From Synechococcus sp. PL34863bin_39 (GTDB taxonomy: Bacteria > Cyanobacteriota > Cyanobacteriia > PCC-6307 > Cyanobiaceae), in assembly GCA_011523155.1 (NCBI GenBank), contig WTHL01000307.1:1-11143 (forward strand): DNA of 11,143 nt, read 5' to 3'. Below, in pieces: positions 1 through 5,669 of this stretch. A program made the position numbers and the translations under genes. How positions within the stretch are numbered: position 1 is the stretch's first letter; each line of letters starts with the position of its first letter. The notes under the pieces are model-generated. The model made no database searches and had not been told where the DNA came from. It saw nothing but the letters and a program-made list of their open reading frames with translations.

Positions 1-479
1 AAGACGACCAGCCAGTCACTGCTGCGCAGGCACTGCCGGGGCTCGACGCCGAGGGCCTCAACCAGGGCTACGGGTGTGGGGCACGCCGCTGCGATCAGGG
101 CTGGGCCCTTCAGGGTGAGCAGCGCACCGTTCCGCTCCACCTGCAGCGCACCGCTTCGGGTTGCAAAGGTGAGGGTGGCCATGGCTGGGGCCTGCCGGAA
201 CAGCACGGCGGCGGCCGCCAGGGTGGCGTGGCCGCAGAACTCCACTTCACAGCGGGGGGTGAACCAACGCAGAGCGTGCCGATCGGCCTCGCTCACCACA
301 AAGGCGGTTTCCGAGAGGTTGTTTTCCGCGGCGATCGCCTGCATCAGAGCCTCCGGCAACCACTGGTCCAAAAGGCAGACCGCTGCGGGGTTGCCGTTGA
401 AAGGGCCATCCGCGAAGGCGGAGAGCTGTTCGATCGGGATCACCAGCTCCGGGTGGTGCCAGTTGACGCTCTGAGTCAT
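1..479 (-). CDS. PhzF-family isomerase, N-terminal part (runs off left edge)
   Basis: About 159 N-terminal residues of a PhzF/diaminopimelate-epimerase-fold protein are present; family members are usually near 290 residues, so the C-terminal half lies outside the window. Seen in the sequence: FADGPFNGNPAAVCLL at about residues 22-37, the ENNLSETAFV block with Glu52 at the position of the PhzF catalytic glutamate, and EVEFCGHATLAAAA around residues 78-91, the glycine/histidine loop typical of the family. PhzF itself isomerises dihydro-3-hydroxyanthranilate in phenazine synthesis, but most bacterial homologues have no known substrate and nothing phenazine-related is near, so a general isomerase-like call is safest. 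The ATG at 477-479 leaves a short extension before the usual family start; no strong Shine-Dalgarno (SD) sequence is visible. Confidence 0.9.
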   Translation of the reverse strand, partial: MTQSVNWHHPELVIPIEQLSAFADGPFNGNPAAVCLLDQWLPEALMQAIAAENNLSETAFVVSEADRHALRWFTPRCEVEFCGHATLAAAAVLFRQAPAMATLTFATRSGALQVERNGALLTLKGPALIAAACPTPVALVEALGVEPRQCLRSSDWLVV

Positions 480-588
480 GGGGTCGCCCCAGGGGTGGGC
501 CGCTGTGTCTATCGTTACCGAACGTTGAGCTCGGTGATCCGGGCTGCAGTTTGCGTCCAGTCAGGCAACGGGGACTGGGCCGCTGTAG

Positions 589-771
589 ATGACGCCGATG
601 TCACCTCTCGCCTTGATCCAGCGCTCGATGCAGCGCAAGCAGCGTCTTGTTGACGCCCAGTATCTGATGGCGGTCGATCACAGCCGTGATCAGGCTGTTG
701 CAGCCCGTCGGGCCAGTGCCGGTCGCCAGCACGACCATTCCTATGACGCCATCCGCGAGAATTGGCTCTGA
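589..771 (+). CDS. Possible small hypothetical protein (60 aa)
   Basis: This open frame gives a basic, helix-prone 60-residue product (ALIQRSMQRKQRLVDAQYLM, then an Arg/Ala/His-rich tail ending ENWL). I do not recognise it. Two ATGs lie close together (589 and 598) and neither has a clear SD. It ends 27 bp before the Nif11-like gene on the same strand, so it could share its transcript. The composition resembles a real small cytosolic protein more than the competing minus-strand frame, but evidence is thin. If it is not a gene, 480-798 is an intergenic stretch of about 320 bp in which I see nothing else. Confidence 0.4.
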   Translation: MTPMSPLALIQRSMQRKQRLVDAQYLMAVDHSRDQAVAARRASAGRQHDHSYDAIRENWL

Positions 772-798
772 TGCAACCGGCCTGATCCGCAGTCTGGA

Positions 799-1026
799 AT
801 GAGCGAATCACCGCTGCAGCGGTTTCTTCGGCGGGTGCGTCGGGATCCGGTTCTCAGAACCAGGGTTGAGGCTGCGATCACCGCCGATGAAGTCGCTTTG
901 ATGGCTCAGGAGCTTGGCTACCCGGTGTCGGGTAGCGATCTCCTGCTGCTGTCACGTCAAACGGTGGAGGGGGTGAAGCTCACCCGGGTCGACCATCCCG
1001 GTGAATACCCGGGACGGTATTACTGA
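799..1026 (+). CDS. Nif11-like stand-alone protein (75 aa)
   Basis: The product has the Nif11 helical pattern: SPLQRFLRRVRRDPVLRTRV, then ITADEVALMAQELGYPVSGSDL, then a C-terminal HPGEYPGRYY. Nif11-like domains occur in cyanobacterial small proteins and as leader peptides of RiPP (ribosomally made, post-translationally modified peptide) precursors. Here the protein stops right after the domain, has no Gly-Gly cleavage motif and no Cys/Ser/Thr-rich core, so it does not look like a RiPP precursor. Its role is unknown. It is a clear paralogue of the gene at 1865, sharing TADxVAxxAxxxGYxxSGxxLLxLS and PGEY. It ends 11 bp from the convergent DoxX gene. The ATG at 799 has no strong SD. Confidence 0.85.
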   Translation: MSESPLQRFLRRVRRDPVLRTRVEAAITADEVALMAQELGYPVSGSDLLLLSRQTVEGVKLTRVDHPGEYPGRYY

Positions 1027-1037
1027 CGTTCAACCCT

Positions 1038-1529
1038 TCAGTTCTGATACTCGGGCTCGGGAGTGGATCCCAGCAGTCCCTCGAGCTTGGCGGCCTGCTC
1101 CCTGGCGCCGGGAGCCAGCTTGCGCACGATCAGTTCATCGGCCGAGAACCGGCCCGGGCCGCAGCAGAGCACGAGCACGGCAGCCCCGAAATAGAGGCCC
1201 AGCAGTTCGAGCAGATAGATGTTGAAGCCGTTCACCATGATGGCGTGGTAGATCGCCACGCTGATCGTTCCGGCAATGGCCGCCGCGCCGAGCCGCGTCA
1301 GCAGCCCTGTGATCAGAAACCAGCTGCCGACGATCTCTGAAAACGCGGCCACGTAGGAGAGCGTGATCGGGAAGGGGAGATGCAGCGGGCGGACGAAGGC
1401 CGCCGCGAAGTTTTCGATATTCGCGAGTTTTTCGTAGCCGTGATGAATCAGCAGCACGCCGGTGAAGACGCGCAGAATCAATAGGCCCGCATCGGTCAGA
1501 AACGGGCGGGTGAGAACGGTGCGGAGCAC
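1038..1529 (-). CDS. DoxX-family inner-membrane protein
   Basis: The 163-residue protein has four hydrophobic segments at about 14-32, 54-76, 80-98 and 105-123. It carries DoxX hallmarks: LRVFTGVLLIHHGYEKL near the start, an AAFSEIVGSWFLITGLLTRLGA block, and IYHAIMVNGFN before the last helix. DoxX proteins are small membrane proteins linked in other bacteria to quinone or thiosulfate oxidation or to redox stress; the specific role in picocyanobacteria is not established. The tail after residue 125 is cytosolic-looking and ends EPEYQN. The start is a GTG (1527-1529): an in-frame TGA lies three codons upstream and there is no internal ATG before helix 1, so this is the only reasonable start. 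It converges with the first Nif11-like gene. Confidence 0.9.
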   Translation of the reverse strand: MLRTVLTRPFLTDAGLLILRVFTGVLLIHHGYEKLANIENFAAAFVRPLHLPFPITLSYVAAFSEIVGSWFLITGLLTRLGAAAIAGTISVAIYHAIMVNGFNIYLLELLGLYFGAAVLVLCCGPGRFSADELIVRKLAPGAREQAAKLEGLLGSTPEPEYQN

Positions 1530-1642
1530 GCGGGATCAGCAAGTTCGGAAAAGTTAACGATCATGGGATCGCAGGCGTGACTGCGGCCTGACATTGCCAA
1601 TCCCCTCGCCACACTGAAAGCAAGCCTTGGGGGGAAGCGGTC

Positions 1643-1804
1643 GTGGGAGTCAGAACTGTGTTGCGTCGGATCGGTACCTACATCCTCGGAACCGTCGACA
1701 CCTACTGGGCCTGGCGCGAGCCGGGCCAGTACGGCGATCGCCAGCCGCAGTGTGAAATCCGTTGCGATGGCGATGCCTGCGTGCGTGACGACCGCTCGCC
1801 CTGA
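1643..1804 (+). CDS. Small Cys-containing hypothetical protein (53 aa)
   Basis: A GTG at 1643 preceded by a purine-rich SD-like run (GGGGGGAAG at 1629-1637) opens a 53-residue frame. The N-terminal half is basic then aromatic (LRRIGTYILG, TYWAWREPGQYGDRQ). The C-terminal half holds three cysteines, C37-x3-C41-x4-C46, in an acidic context. I do not recognise a family. The well-placed SD, the skewed composition and the position on the same strand just upstream of the second Nif11-like gene support a real gene; another GTG at 1658 is a possible shorter start. The cysteines could bind a metal or form a disulfide, which is inference. Confidence 0.6.
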   Translation: MGVRTVLRRIGTYILGTVDTYWAWREPGQYGDRQPQCEIRCDGDACVRDDRSP

Positions 1805-1864
1805 GCGTCGGGCCGGCGACGAGGATGGGGCCGACTCCGATGCAGCAAGGCTGCCGCAACCACC

Positions 1865-2080
1865 ATGGCCCTGGATCAGCTGAAGGCATTTCTCGTGCGC
1901 ATGCAGGATGACGAGACCCTGAAGCAAACCGTGCTGGCCGCCTCCACGGCCGATGATGTGGCCAAGATCGCAGCCACCATGGGGTACGAATTCTCGGGTG
2001 ATGAGTTGCTGCGTCTCTCCGGCAAGAAGGTGGGACGGGTCACCGTGTCCAAGCAGGACACCCCCGGCGAATACAACTGA
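1865..2080 (+). CDS. Nif11-like stand-alone protein, second copy (71 aa)
   Basis: This is a 71-residue Nif11-like protein: MALDQLKAFLVRMQDDETLK, then STADDVAKIAATMGYEFSGDELLRLS, ending TPGEYN. It aligns along its whole length with the protein at 799 and shares its terminal PGEY. Like that copy it lacks a Gly-Gly site and any downstream core peptide, so a regulatory or other non-RiPP role is more likely; no modification enzyme such as LanM or a radical SAM protein is nearby. It lies 60 bp after the 53-residue gene on the same strand. The ATG at 1865 matches the domain start; only a distant AAGG (about 15 bp upstream) could serve as SD. Confidence 0.88.
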   Translation: MALDQLKAFLVRMQDDETLKQTVLAASTADDVAKIAATMGYEFSGDELLRLSGKKVGRVTVSKQDTPGEYN

Positions 2081-2111
2081 TCGTTGACCTCGATTCACAG
2101 GTCCGTTGGTG

Positions 2112-2140
2112 TTGGAAATGAAACTTTTTTGCTGGACTAA
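2112..2140 (+). promoter_or_regulatory. Possible sigma-70-type promoter for the 2177 gene
   Basis: In the 96-bp gap before the 2177 gene, TTGGAA (2112-2117) and GACTAA (2135-2140) are 17 bp apart, with an AT-rich spacer containing a run of six T. The -35 fits moderately and the -10 weakly, so this is only a candidate. Confidence 0.3.
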
Positions 2141-2176
2141 CGTGGTCGTCATGCACGACTTGGTCTGGTTGCCGCG

Positions 2177-3007
2177 ATGACAACGGGATCCAGTCAGGCC
2201 GAAAGGGTTGTGGTCTACGGCTGCCTTGCCTTCATCGCCGGGCCCGTTGTCCTTGCGGCTCTGTTGGCGTTCTGGCCTCTTCTGGTCGTTGCCGCCGTGA
2301 TTGGTGCAGCAACCCTGATGTTTCGCGCCAGTGGACGCGGCGCCAAGCGCGACAAAGTGAACAAGATTGCCCAGGACTGTCGCGGCAAACCATTGGCAAT
2401 CCATGGCAAGCATGGGGTCGCCAGAGAGCTGAAGGTGGACGGCAGCATGGTTGTTTTGTCTGCCGACATGCTGGAGGCCAGCGAGGCTGGGCCTGGTCTG
2501 GTCAGCTGCACCTACACCCTTGGAACGATTGACGATCGCGCCGGGCTCAGATACTCAAAATTGTTCGGTGCCAATGGCATTGAATGGTTTGACCCATTGT
2601 CCTTGGAGTCCAAGGCGATGGAATCGGCGGAGCGGTGCTGGAAGGAAATGGTGTGGTGCAACGAATGCCTCGCACGCTTGAAGACAATCTCGGAAGGCGT
2701 CGACTATGCACTCTCGGTTGCCGATGACAACCCCCTGCTCAATCCTTCCATTGAGCGGATCGAAGACATCCGAGAAAAGACAACACAAAATATGAGCGTT
2801 GTGCGTCGAAGTCTGCAGGAGCTTGGGGAGAATCTGGCAGATATTCATGAGTACCTGTCGGTTCCTGCTCCGATCAGAAACTCATTCTCAGGCGATGAAT
2901 TCTGCAGTTTCAGCGTTCCTCATCTGAAGGAAGCCAAACAGTCATTCTCGGATCTGCTGATTCTCAACGAGTCGTATCAGGAGCTGGCCGAGTTCGTGGG
3001 CTCCTGA
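2177..3007 (+). CDS. Unrecognised membrane-anchored protein (276 aa)
   Basis: I do not recognise a family. The first 50 residues hold two adjacent hydrophobic helices (about 11-33 and 34-50) with a short turn, followed by a basic stretch (RASGRGAKRDKVNK), which suggests a helical hairpin anchor with the large C-terminal part in the cytosol. Residues 70-130 look like a mixed alpha/beta region with a possible TLGTIDDRAGLRYS strand pair. From about 140 the protein is mostly charged amphipathic helix (SIERIEDIREKTTQ, RRSLQELGENLADIHEYL), likely coiled-coil. Cysteines cluster at C154, C161 and C164. GC in 2701-2940 is about 50%, well below neighbouring genes, which hints at transfer or a fast-evolving accessory gene. 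The ATG at 2177 has no strong SD. Confidence 0.8.
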   Translation: MTTGSSQAERVVVYGCLAFIAGPVVLAALLAFWPLLVVAAVIGAATLMFRASGRGAKRDKVNKIAQDCRGKPLAIHGKHGVARELKVDGSMVVLSADMLEASEAGPGLVSCTYTLGTIDDRAGLRYSKLFGANGIEWFDPLSLESKAMESAERCWKEMVWCNECLARLKTISEGVDYALSVADDNPLLNPSIERIEDIREKTTQNMSVVRRSLQELGENLADIHEYLSVPAPIRNSFSGDEFCSFSVPHLKEAKQSFSDLLILNESYQELAEFVGS

Positions 3008-3021
3008 ATCGGGCCGCGGCG

Positions 3022-3321
3022 TCAGTCCACGCCCATGCTCAGATACACCGTGTCGGCAGCCAGCATTTCCTCCTCGTCGTCGTGGCAGCTGCAGCCGAAG
3101 AGCAGGTGCAGAATCCGGCCCACCTCCAGATCCCGATCCGCCACCTCCTGCCAGTACCGCCGGGTCAGTTCCGCGTCAGCCAGCTCGAACTGGGCGTGAG
3201 CCAGGGCGCGGCTGATCGTGAAGTAGCTCTGGCGGTCATTGCGCGCCCGGCACTCAGCTGCAGCATTCACTGACATCAGCAGCGGAGTGGTCTTCAGGAT
3301 GCTCGTGGCGAAAGCGGCCAT
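3022..3321 (-). CDS. Conserved-looking hypothetical protein (99 aa)
   Basis: A 99-residue, mostly helical soluble protein that I cannot assign. The frame is open 24 codons further upstream, but the ATG at 3319-3321 is chosen because AAGGAG lies just before it with a 4-base spacer, the best SD of its neighbourhood. The middle (YFTISRALAHAQFELADAEL, TRRYWQEVADRDLEVGRIL) looks like two amphipathic helices. The C-terminal part has FGCSCHDDEEEM, a C77-x-C79-His80 group next to acidic residues that could bind metal; a third cysteine is C24. It lies 82 bp downstream of sodC on the same strand and may be cotranscribed, but no functional link is shown. Confidence 0.75.
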   Translation of the reverse strand: MAAFATSILKTTPLLMSVNAAAECRARNDRQSYFTISRALAHAQFELADAELTRRYWQEVADRDLEVGRILHLLFGCSCHDDEEEMLAADTVYLSMGVD

Positions 3322-3403
3322 CACGCTCCTTGGGTAGCAATGAACACACAATCGTCGGACCGCTGCTTGCTGTCCATCAGTGCAGATGCTCAATCGCGTC
3401 CTT

Positions 3404-3958
3404 TCAGCGGCTCACCACGCCGCAGGCGATCCGGGCGCCGCCGCCGCCCAGGGTGGGTGGTTCGCTGTAGGTATCGCCACCGGCGTGGACGACCAGGGCT
3501 TTGCCGCGCAGATCCGAGGTGCTCAGCCGGGGTGCCACCACCGTTGTCGGTGTGCTGCCGTCCTCATCCACCAGCAGACGGCTGAGGTCGCCGCGATGGC
3601 CGTTGCCGAAGGGGCCGAGATGCTCGCCGCTGCCATCCGGATCCCAGTGCCCACCGGCGGCAAGTCCGGCGATCCCGTCGCCGTTGGCATTGGTGCCGGC
3701 GTCGCAGCTTCCGTTCTCGTGCAGATGGAAGCCGTGCTCTCCCGGTGCGAGTCCCTGCAGGGCCGGGAGAATCTCGAGCCCCTGATCGCTGTCCCGGGCC
3801 AGAACGGTGCCAATGGCCTCACCCACACCATCGCTGGAGATGGCATACAGGGTGATGTCCAGATCAGCGGCCTGGCTGCTCCCGGGCCAGATCAGAGCGA
3901 TGCAGCTCAGCAGCAGAGGTAGGAGGCGACGCATCGAGGATCTGAAGCACCGCTTCAT
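3404..3958 (-). CDS. sodC: Cu/Zn superoxide dismutase, exported
   Basis: A complete 184-residue Cu/Zn SOD that converts superoxide to oxygen and hydrogen peroxide. Residues 1-31 form a signal peptide (basic start, LLPLLLSCIALIW core, SQAA cleavage region), so it acts in the periplasm or outside the cell. Metal ligands are all visible: Cu ligands H78, H80 and H158, bridging H104 (AGGHWDP), and Zn ligands H113, H121 and D124. C85 and C179 match the family disulfide, and R176 in the GGGGARIACG block matches the active-site arginine. The ATG at 3956-3958 has AGGAG four bases upstream and is preferred over the internal Met9. The gene appears fully functional. It precedes the 99-residue gene on the same strand. 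Confidence 0.97.
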   Translation of the reverse strand: MKRCFRSSMRRLLPLLLSCIALIWPGSSQAADLDITLYAISSDGVGEAIGTVLARDSDQGLEILPALQGLAPGEHGFHLHENGSCDAGTNANGDGIAGLAAGGHWDPDGSGEHLGPFGNGHRGDLSRLLVDEDGSTPTTVVAPRLSTSDLRGKALVVHAGGDTYSEPPTLGGGGARIACGVVSR

Positions 3959-4132
3959 TCTGCTCCTGGTGGAGGTTCTGATGCGACGGCCTGGGAGTCA
4001 AGACTTTCTTCCCGTTTCAGGCCTGTCCCGCAGCGCAGCCTGCGTTTTGATTCCCCCATCGGGAGGTGGTTCTGTCGTGGCGGCCACAGTGACGCGGCCC
4101 CGCTCTGCCTAAGCAAGGCGAAAGGAGGGATT

Positions 4133-4432
4133 CTGCTCACCACAGCAACGCGGCTCAAGCTTCAGGAGATTCTCGGTCGCGTGGCCCGCGGCGAACCGGT
4201 CGGACTTCAGGAGCGGGTGCTGCTCCAGAAATATGCCGACCGCGACCGCACCGTGAGCAGCTGGGTGCACCGGGCCCAGCGTCAGCGTCAGAGGGGATGT
4301 GCCGCATCCGGCCTCGATGGCCTGCTGGATGATCTGGATCTCGGCAGTAGCGATTCTGGCGACCACCACCGGCCCGGCGATGATCTCGGCGACTGGTTCG
4401 GAGGGGCCTCGCCCTGGTTGCGTCGTGACTGA
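4133..4432 (+). CDS. Small cyanobacterial hypothetical with apparent CTG start (99 aa)
   Basis: From 4133 the frame reads LTTATRLKLQEILGRVARGE, then LQERVLLQKYADRDRTVSSWVHRAQRQRQ, a linker, an acidic LDGLLDDLDLGSSDSG segment, and DDLGDWFGGASPWLRRD at the end. It resembles a small soluble cyanobacterial protein of unknown function; I cannot name the family. The start is odd: no ATG, GTG or TTG occurs in frame from about 4040 until a GTG at 4181, which would remove the first helix. A very strong SD (AAAGGAGG, 4121-4128) sits four bases before CTG at 4133, one substitution from ATG. I therefore place the start at CTG, with ATT 4130 (too close to the SD) and GTG 4181 as alternatives. The stop overlaps the start of the next gene. 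Confidence 0.75.
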   Translation: MLTTATRLKLQEILGRVARGEPVGLQERVLLQKYADRDRTVSSWVHRAQRQRQRGCAASGLDGLLDDLDLGSSDSGDHHRPGDDLGDWFGGASPWLRRD

Positions 4433-4616
4433 CGCCTCGCCTCCCACTGCGCCTGGCGCCCAGCTTGTTGTTCTCAATGGCCGTGCCTACCTGCGGGTTG
4501 ACGTGCCCTCCGGCACCACCAGGCGTTGGCGCCTGGAGCCCCTGGAGCTGGAGCAGGCGATCGCATGGTTGATCCGTGAGCAGTTGATCCGTGAGCAGCA
4601 GGATCGTGCTGCTTAG
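4425..4616 (+). CDS. Small hypothetical protein, coupled to upstream gene (63 aa)
   Basis: A GTG at 4425 overlaps the upstream stop by 8 bases (GTGACTGA), the usual layout for translational coupling. The 63-residue product has a beta-like segment (QLVVLNGRAYLRVDVPSG, TTRRWRLEPL) and a helical tail ELEQAIAWLIREQLIREQQD. I do not recognise a family. The frame is open upstream of the GTG, but that upstream part is a shadow of the previous gene. The tail contains an in-frame tandem repeat that duplicates LIREQ. Cytosolic; function unknown, probably related to its coupled partner. Confidence 0.75.
   Translation: MTDASPPTAPGAQLVVLNGRAYLRVDVPSGTTRRWRLEPLELEQAIAWLIREQLIREQQDRAA
4569..4598 (+). repeat. 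Perfect 15-bp tandem duplication inside a CDS
   Basis: The unit TTGATCCGTGAGCAG occurs twice in a row with no mismatch (4569-4583 and 4584-4598). It is a multiple of three and repeats five residues (LIREQ) in the C-terminal helix of the 63-residue protein, so the frame is kept. This looks like a recent slippage duplication. Confidence 0.95.
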
Positions 4617-4713
4617 GTATTTTTCACTGGGTACTTTGTTCTTCTCAATCTCAGGGCGTCTGTTGGCCGAATCGGGTTAGTTTTCCCGTACGGATTGATT
4701 GAGGTTGTGAAGC

Positions 4714-4878
4714 ATGCGCGAAGTGATCACGTCCCTGAATGAATCAGAGCAGCGCTCCAGTGGTGATGCTGTTGATTCCTACTTCGAGTGCATCACCACG
4801 TGCGACATCAACGACGGCCACTGCGTTCAGCGTTGTGTGCTGGTTCATCTGAAGCAGGGAGAGGAGGGTGGTGGATGA
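4714..4878 (+). CDS. Small twin-CX3C protein (54 aa)
   Basis: A 54-residue ORF starts at ATG 4714 with GAGG nine bases upstream. The N-terminus is acidic/polar (MREVITSLNESEQRSSGDAV); the core is YFECITTCDINDGHCVQRCV, with cysteines C26-x3-C30 and C37-x3-C41. This twin-CX3C pattern suits a helical hairpin held by two disulfides or a four-Cys metal site; mitochondrial small Tim chaperones use a similar twin-CX3C layout, though with longer spacing, so the likeness may be convergent. The tail is short (KQGEEGGG). The gene overlaps the start of the next small Cys-rich gene. I believe similar small proteins exist in other picocyanobacteria, but have not searched. Confidence 0.75.
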   Translation: MREVITSLNESEQRSSGDAVDSYFECITTCDINDGHCVQRCVLVHLKQGEEGGG

Positions 4879-5086
4879 GATCAAGACAGGCCTGACCCGC
4901 CGGGACGGGGTTCTCGTCCACTGTTTTCAGGGGCACGATGGGCCGATTTACCGCCCCTGCACTGGCAGCCACTGCGTCTATTGCGCTGATCTGCCCACGG
5001 CGAAGACCTACCTGAGCTTCTGGCAACGCGCGCCGGAGCGGCGATGCCTCCGTCAGACTGGTGTGCCATTGCCACGGCCTCATTGA
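4868..5086 (+). CDS. Small Cys/His-rich hypothetical protein (72 aa)
   Basis: Starts at GTG 4868 (or the adjacent GTG 4871), right after a purine-rich SD region (GGGAGAGGAGG, 4857-4867), and overlaps the previous gene's end. The product has H18-C19, H23, then C31-x4-C36-x2-C39 (CTGSHCVYC), with a further C60. The C-x-x-C with nearby His suggests a small zinc site, which is inference. A basic Arg/Pro-rich tail follows. I do not recognise a family. Its end overlaps the next gene by 43 bases, an unusually long overlap, so the three genes probably form one transcript. Confidence 0.6.
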   Translation: MVDEIKTGLTRRDGVLVHCFQGHDGPIYRPCTGSHCVYCADLPTAKTYLSFWQRAPERRCLRQTGVPLPRPH

Positions 5087-5307
5087 GCAAGTCGCACGCC
5101 GACGGTTTTCGCATCGTGCGAGATGACGGACTCGAGGATTCTGTGACCCGGATGCGGTTCGGAAGTTACGACGAGGCGTACGACGAGCTGGAGCGTTTTT
5201 ACGGCGATCTCTGCTGCTCCGATGAGCGGATCGAGTACGCGATCCAGGCCGTGCCCGATGCTTCTGTGTCGACGGAGCCCTCTACAGCTGGGCGCGAAAT
5301 TGAGTAA
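5044..5307 (+). CDS. Small acidic hypothetical protein (87 aa)
   Basis: The ATG at 5044 has GGAG five bases upstream, which decides the start; a TTG at 5083 overlapping the upstream stop (TTGA) is the alternative and would remove 13 residues. The core DGFRIVRDDGLEDSVTRMRF, then SYDEAYDELERFYGDLCCSDERIEYAIQAV, looks like a compact alpha/beta fold in which a short strand pair is followed by the acidic helix and a C57-C58 pair. The tail from about residue 71 is probably disordered. Family not recognised. It is the last of three overlapping small genes from 4714, and no terminator follows directly. Confidence 0.75.
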   Translation: MPPSDWCAIATASLSKSHADGFRIVRDDGLEDSVTRMRFGSYDEAYDELERFYGDLCCSDERIEYAIQAVPDASVSTEPSTAGREIE

Positions 5308-5370
5308 AAAGATCATTAAATGTAGTGGCGTGAACGTCAGGCAGGCAGTCCGTCCTCCTAGAACCAAGTT

Positions 5371-5413
5371 GTAGCAACCGCTACTGAACACGTTCACCTC
5401 GCGTTCAGCGAGG
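5371..5413 (+). promoter_or_regulatory. Structured leader with three consecutive inverted repeats
   Basis: The 162-bp gap before the DUF4278 gene holds three dyads in a row: GTAGC-aacc-GCTAC (5371-5384), TGAAC-ac-GTTCA (5385-5396) and CCTCGC-gttca-GCGAGG (5397-5413). They lie 57-99 bp before the ATG and abut each other. They could be RNA hairpins of a 5' leader or an operator; no known riboswitch or Yfr1-type motif is visible. An AT-rich patch at 5304-5321 could hold the promoter, but no good -35/-10 pair is seen. Confidence 0.45.
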
Positions 5414-5469
5414 CGCAGTTCGACTCAGGCCATGGAACGGGGACCTGAGCTTGCTTCGAGGAACTCACC

Positions 5470-5640
5470 ATGTCAGCTCTTCTCTATCGCGGTCAGGTTT
5501 ACGCCCCGCATCACGACGTCGCTCCCAGGCAGTGCGTTGAACTCACCTACCGGCGTGAGCACTACAACACCTGCCGCGACGCTGCGGCCCGTCATGCTGG
5601 GGTCACCCTCCGCTACCGAGGTGTGCCCTACACCCGCTGA
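5470..5640 (+). CDS. DUF4278-like small protein (56 aa)
   Basis: The ATG at 5470 has GAGGAA (5456-5461 area) upstream at normal spacing. The 56-residue product shows the repeated YRG pattern of DUF4278 proteins: SALLYRGQVYAP at the start, ELTYRREHYNT in the middle and TLRYRGVPYTR at the C-terminus. DUF4278 is a short cyanobacterial domain of unknown function; this copy is compact and contains C22 and C35. It seems to be a monocistronic unit, with a structured leader before it and a strong intrinsic terminator 30 bp after its stop. Confidence 0.8.
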   Translation: MSALLYRGQVYAPHHDVAPRQCVELTYRREHYNTCRDAAARHAGVTLRYRGVPYTR

Positions 5641-5669
5641 ACAGAGCGTTGTCTGCTGTTGTTTTGAGG

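Noticed and set aside
799..2080. Nif11-like genes as RiPP (prochlorosin-like) precursors
   Set aside because: Neither has a Gly-Gly cleavage site or a core peptide, and no modification enzyme or peptidase-transporter is in the window.
1496..2413. 305-codon minus-strand open frame
   Set aside because: It lies antisense to the small Cys gene, the second Nif11-like gene and the start of the 2177 gene, and has low-complexity His/Gly/Arg-rich composition without family features.
4109..4477. 122-codon minus-strand open frame
   Set aside because: Antisense to the coupled pair at 4133-4616, which has an SD, overlap architecture and sensible composition.
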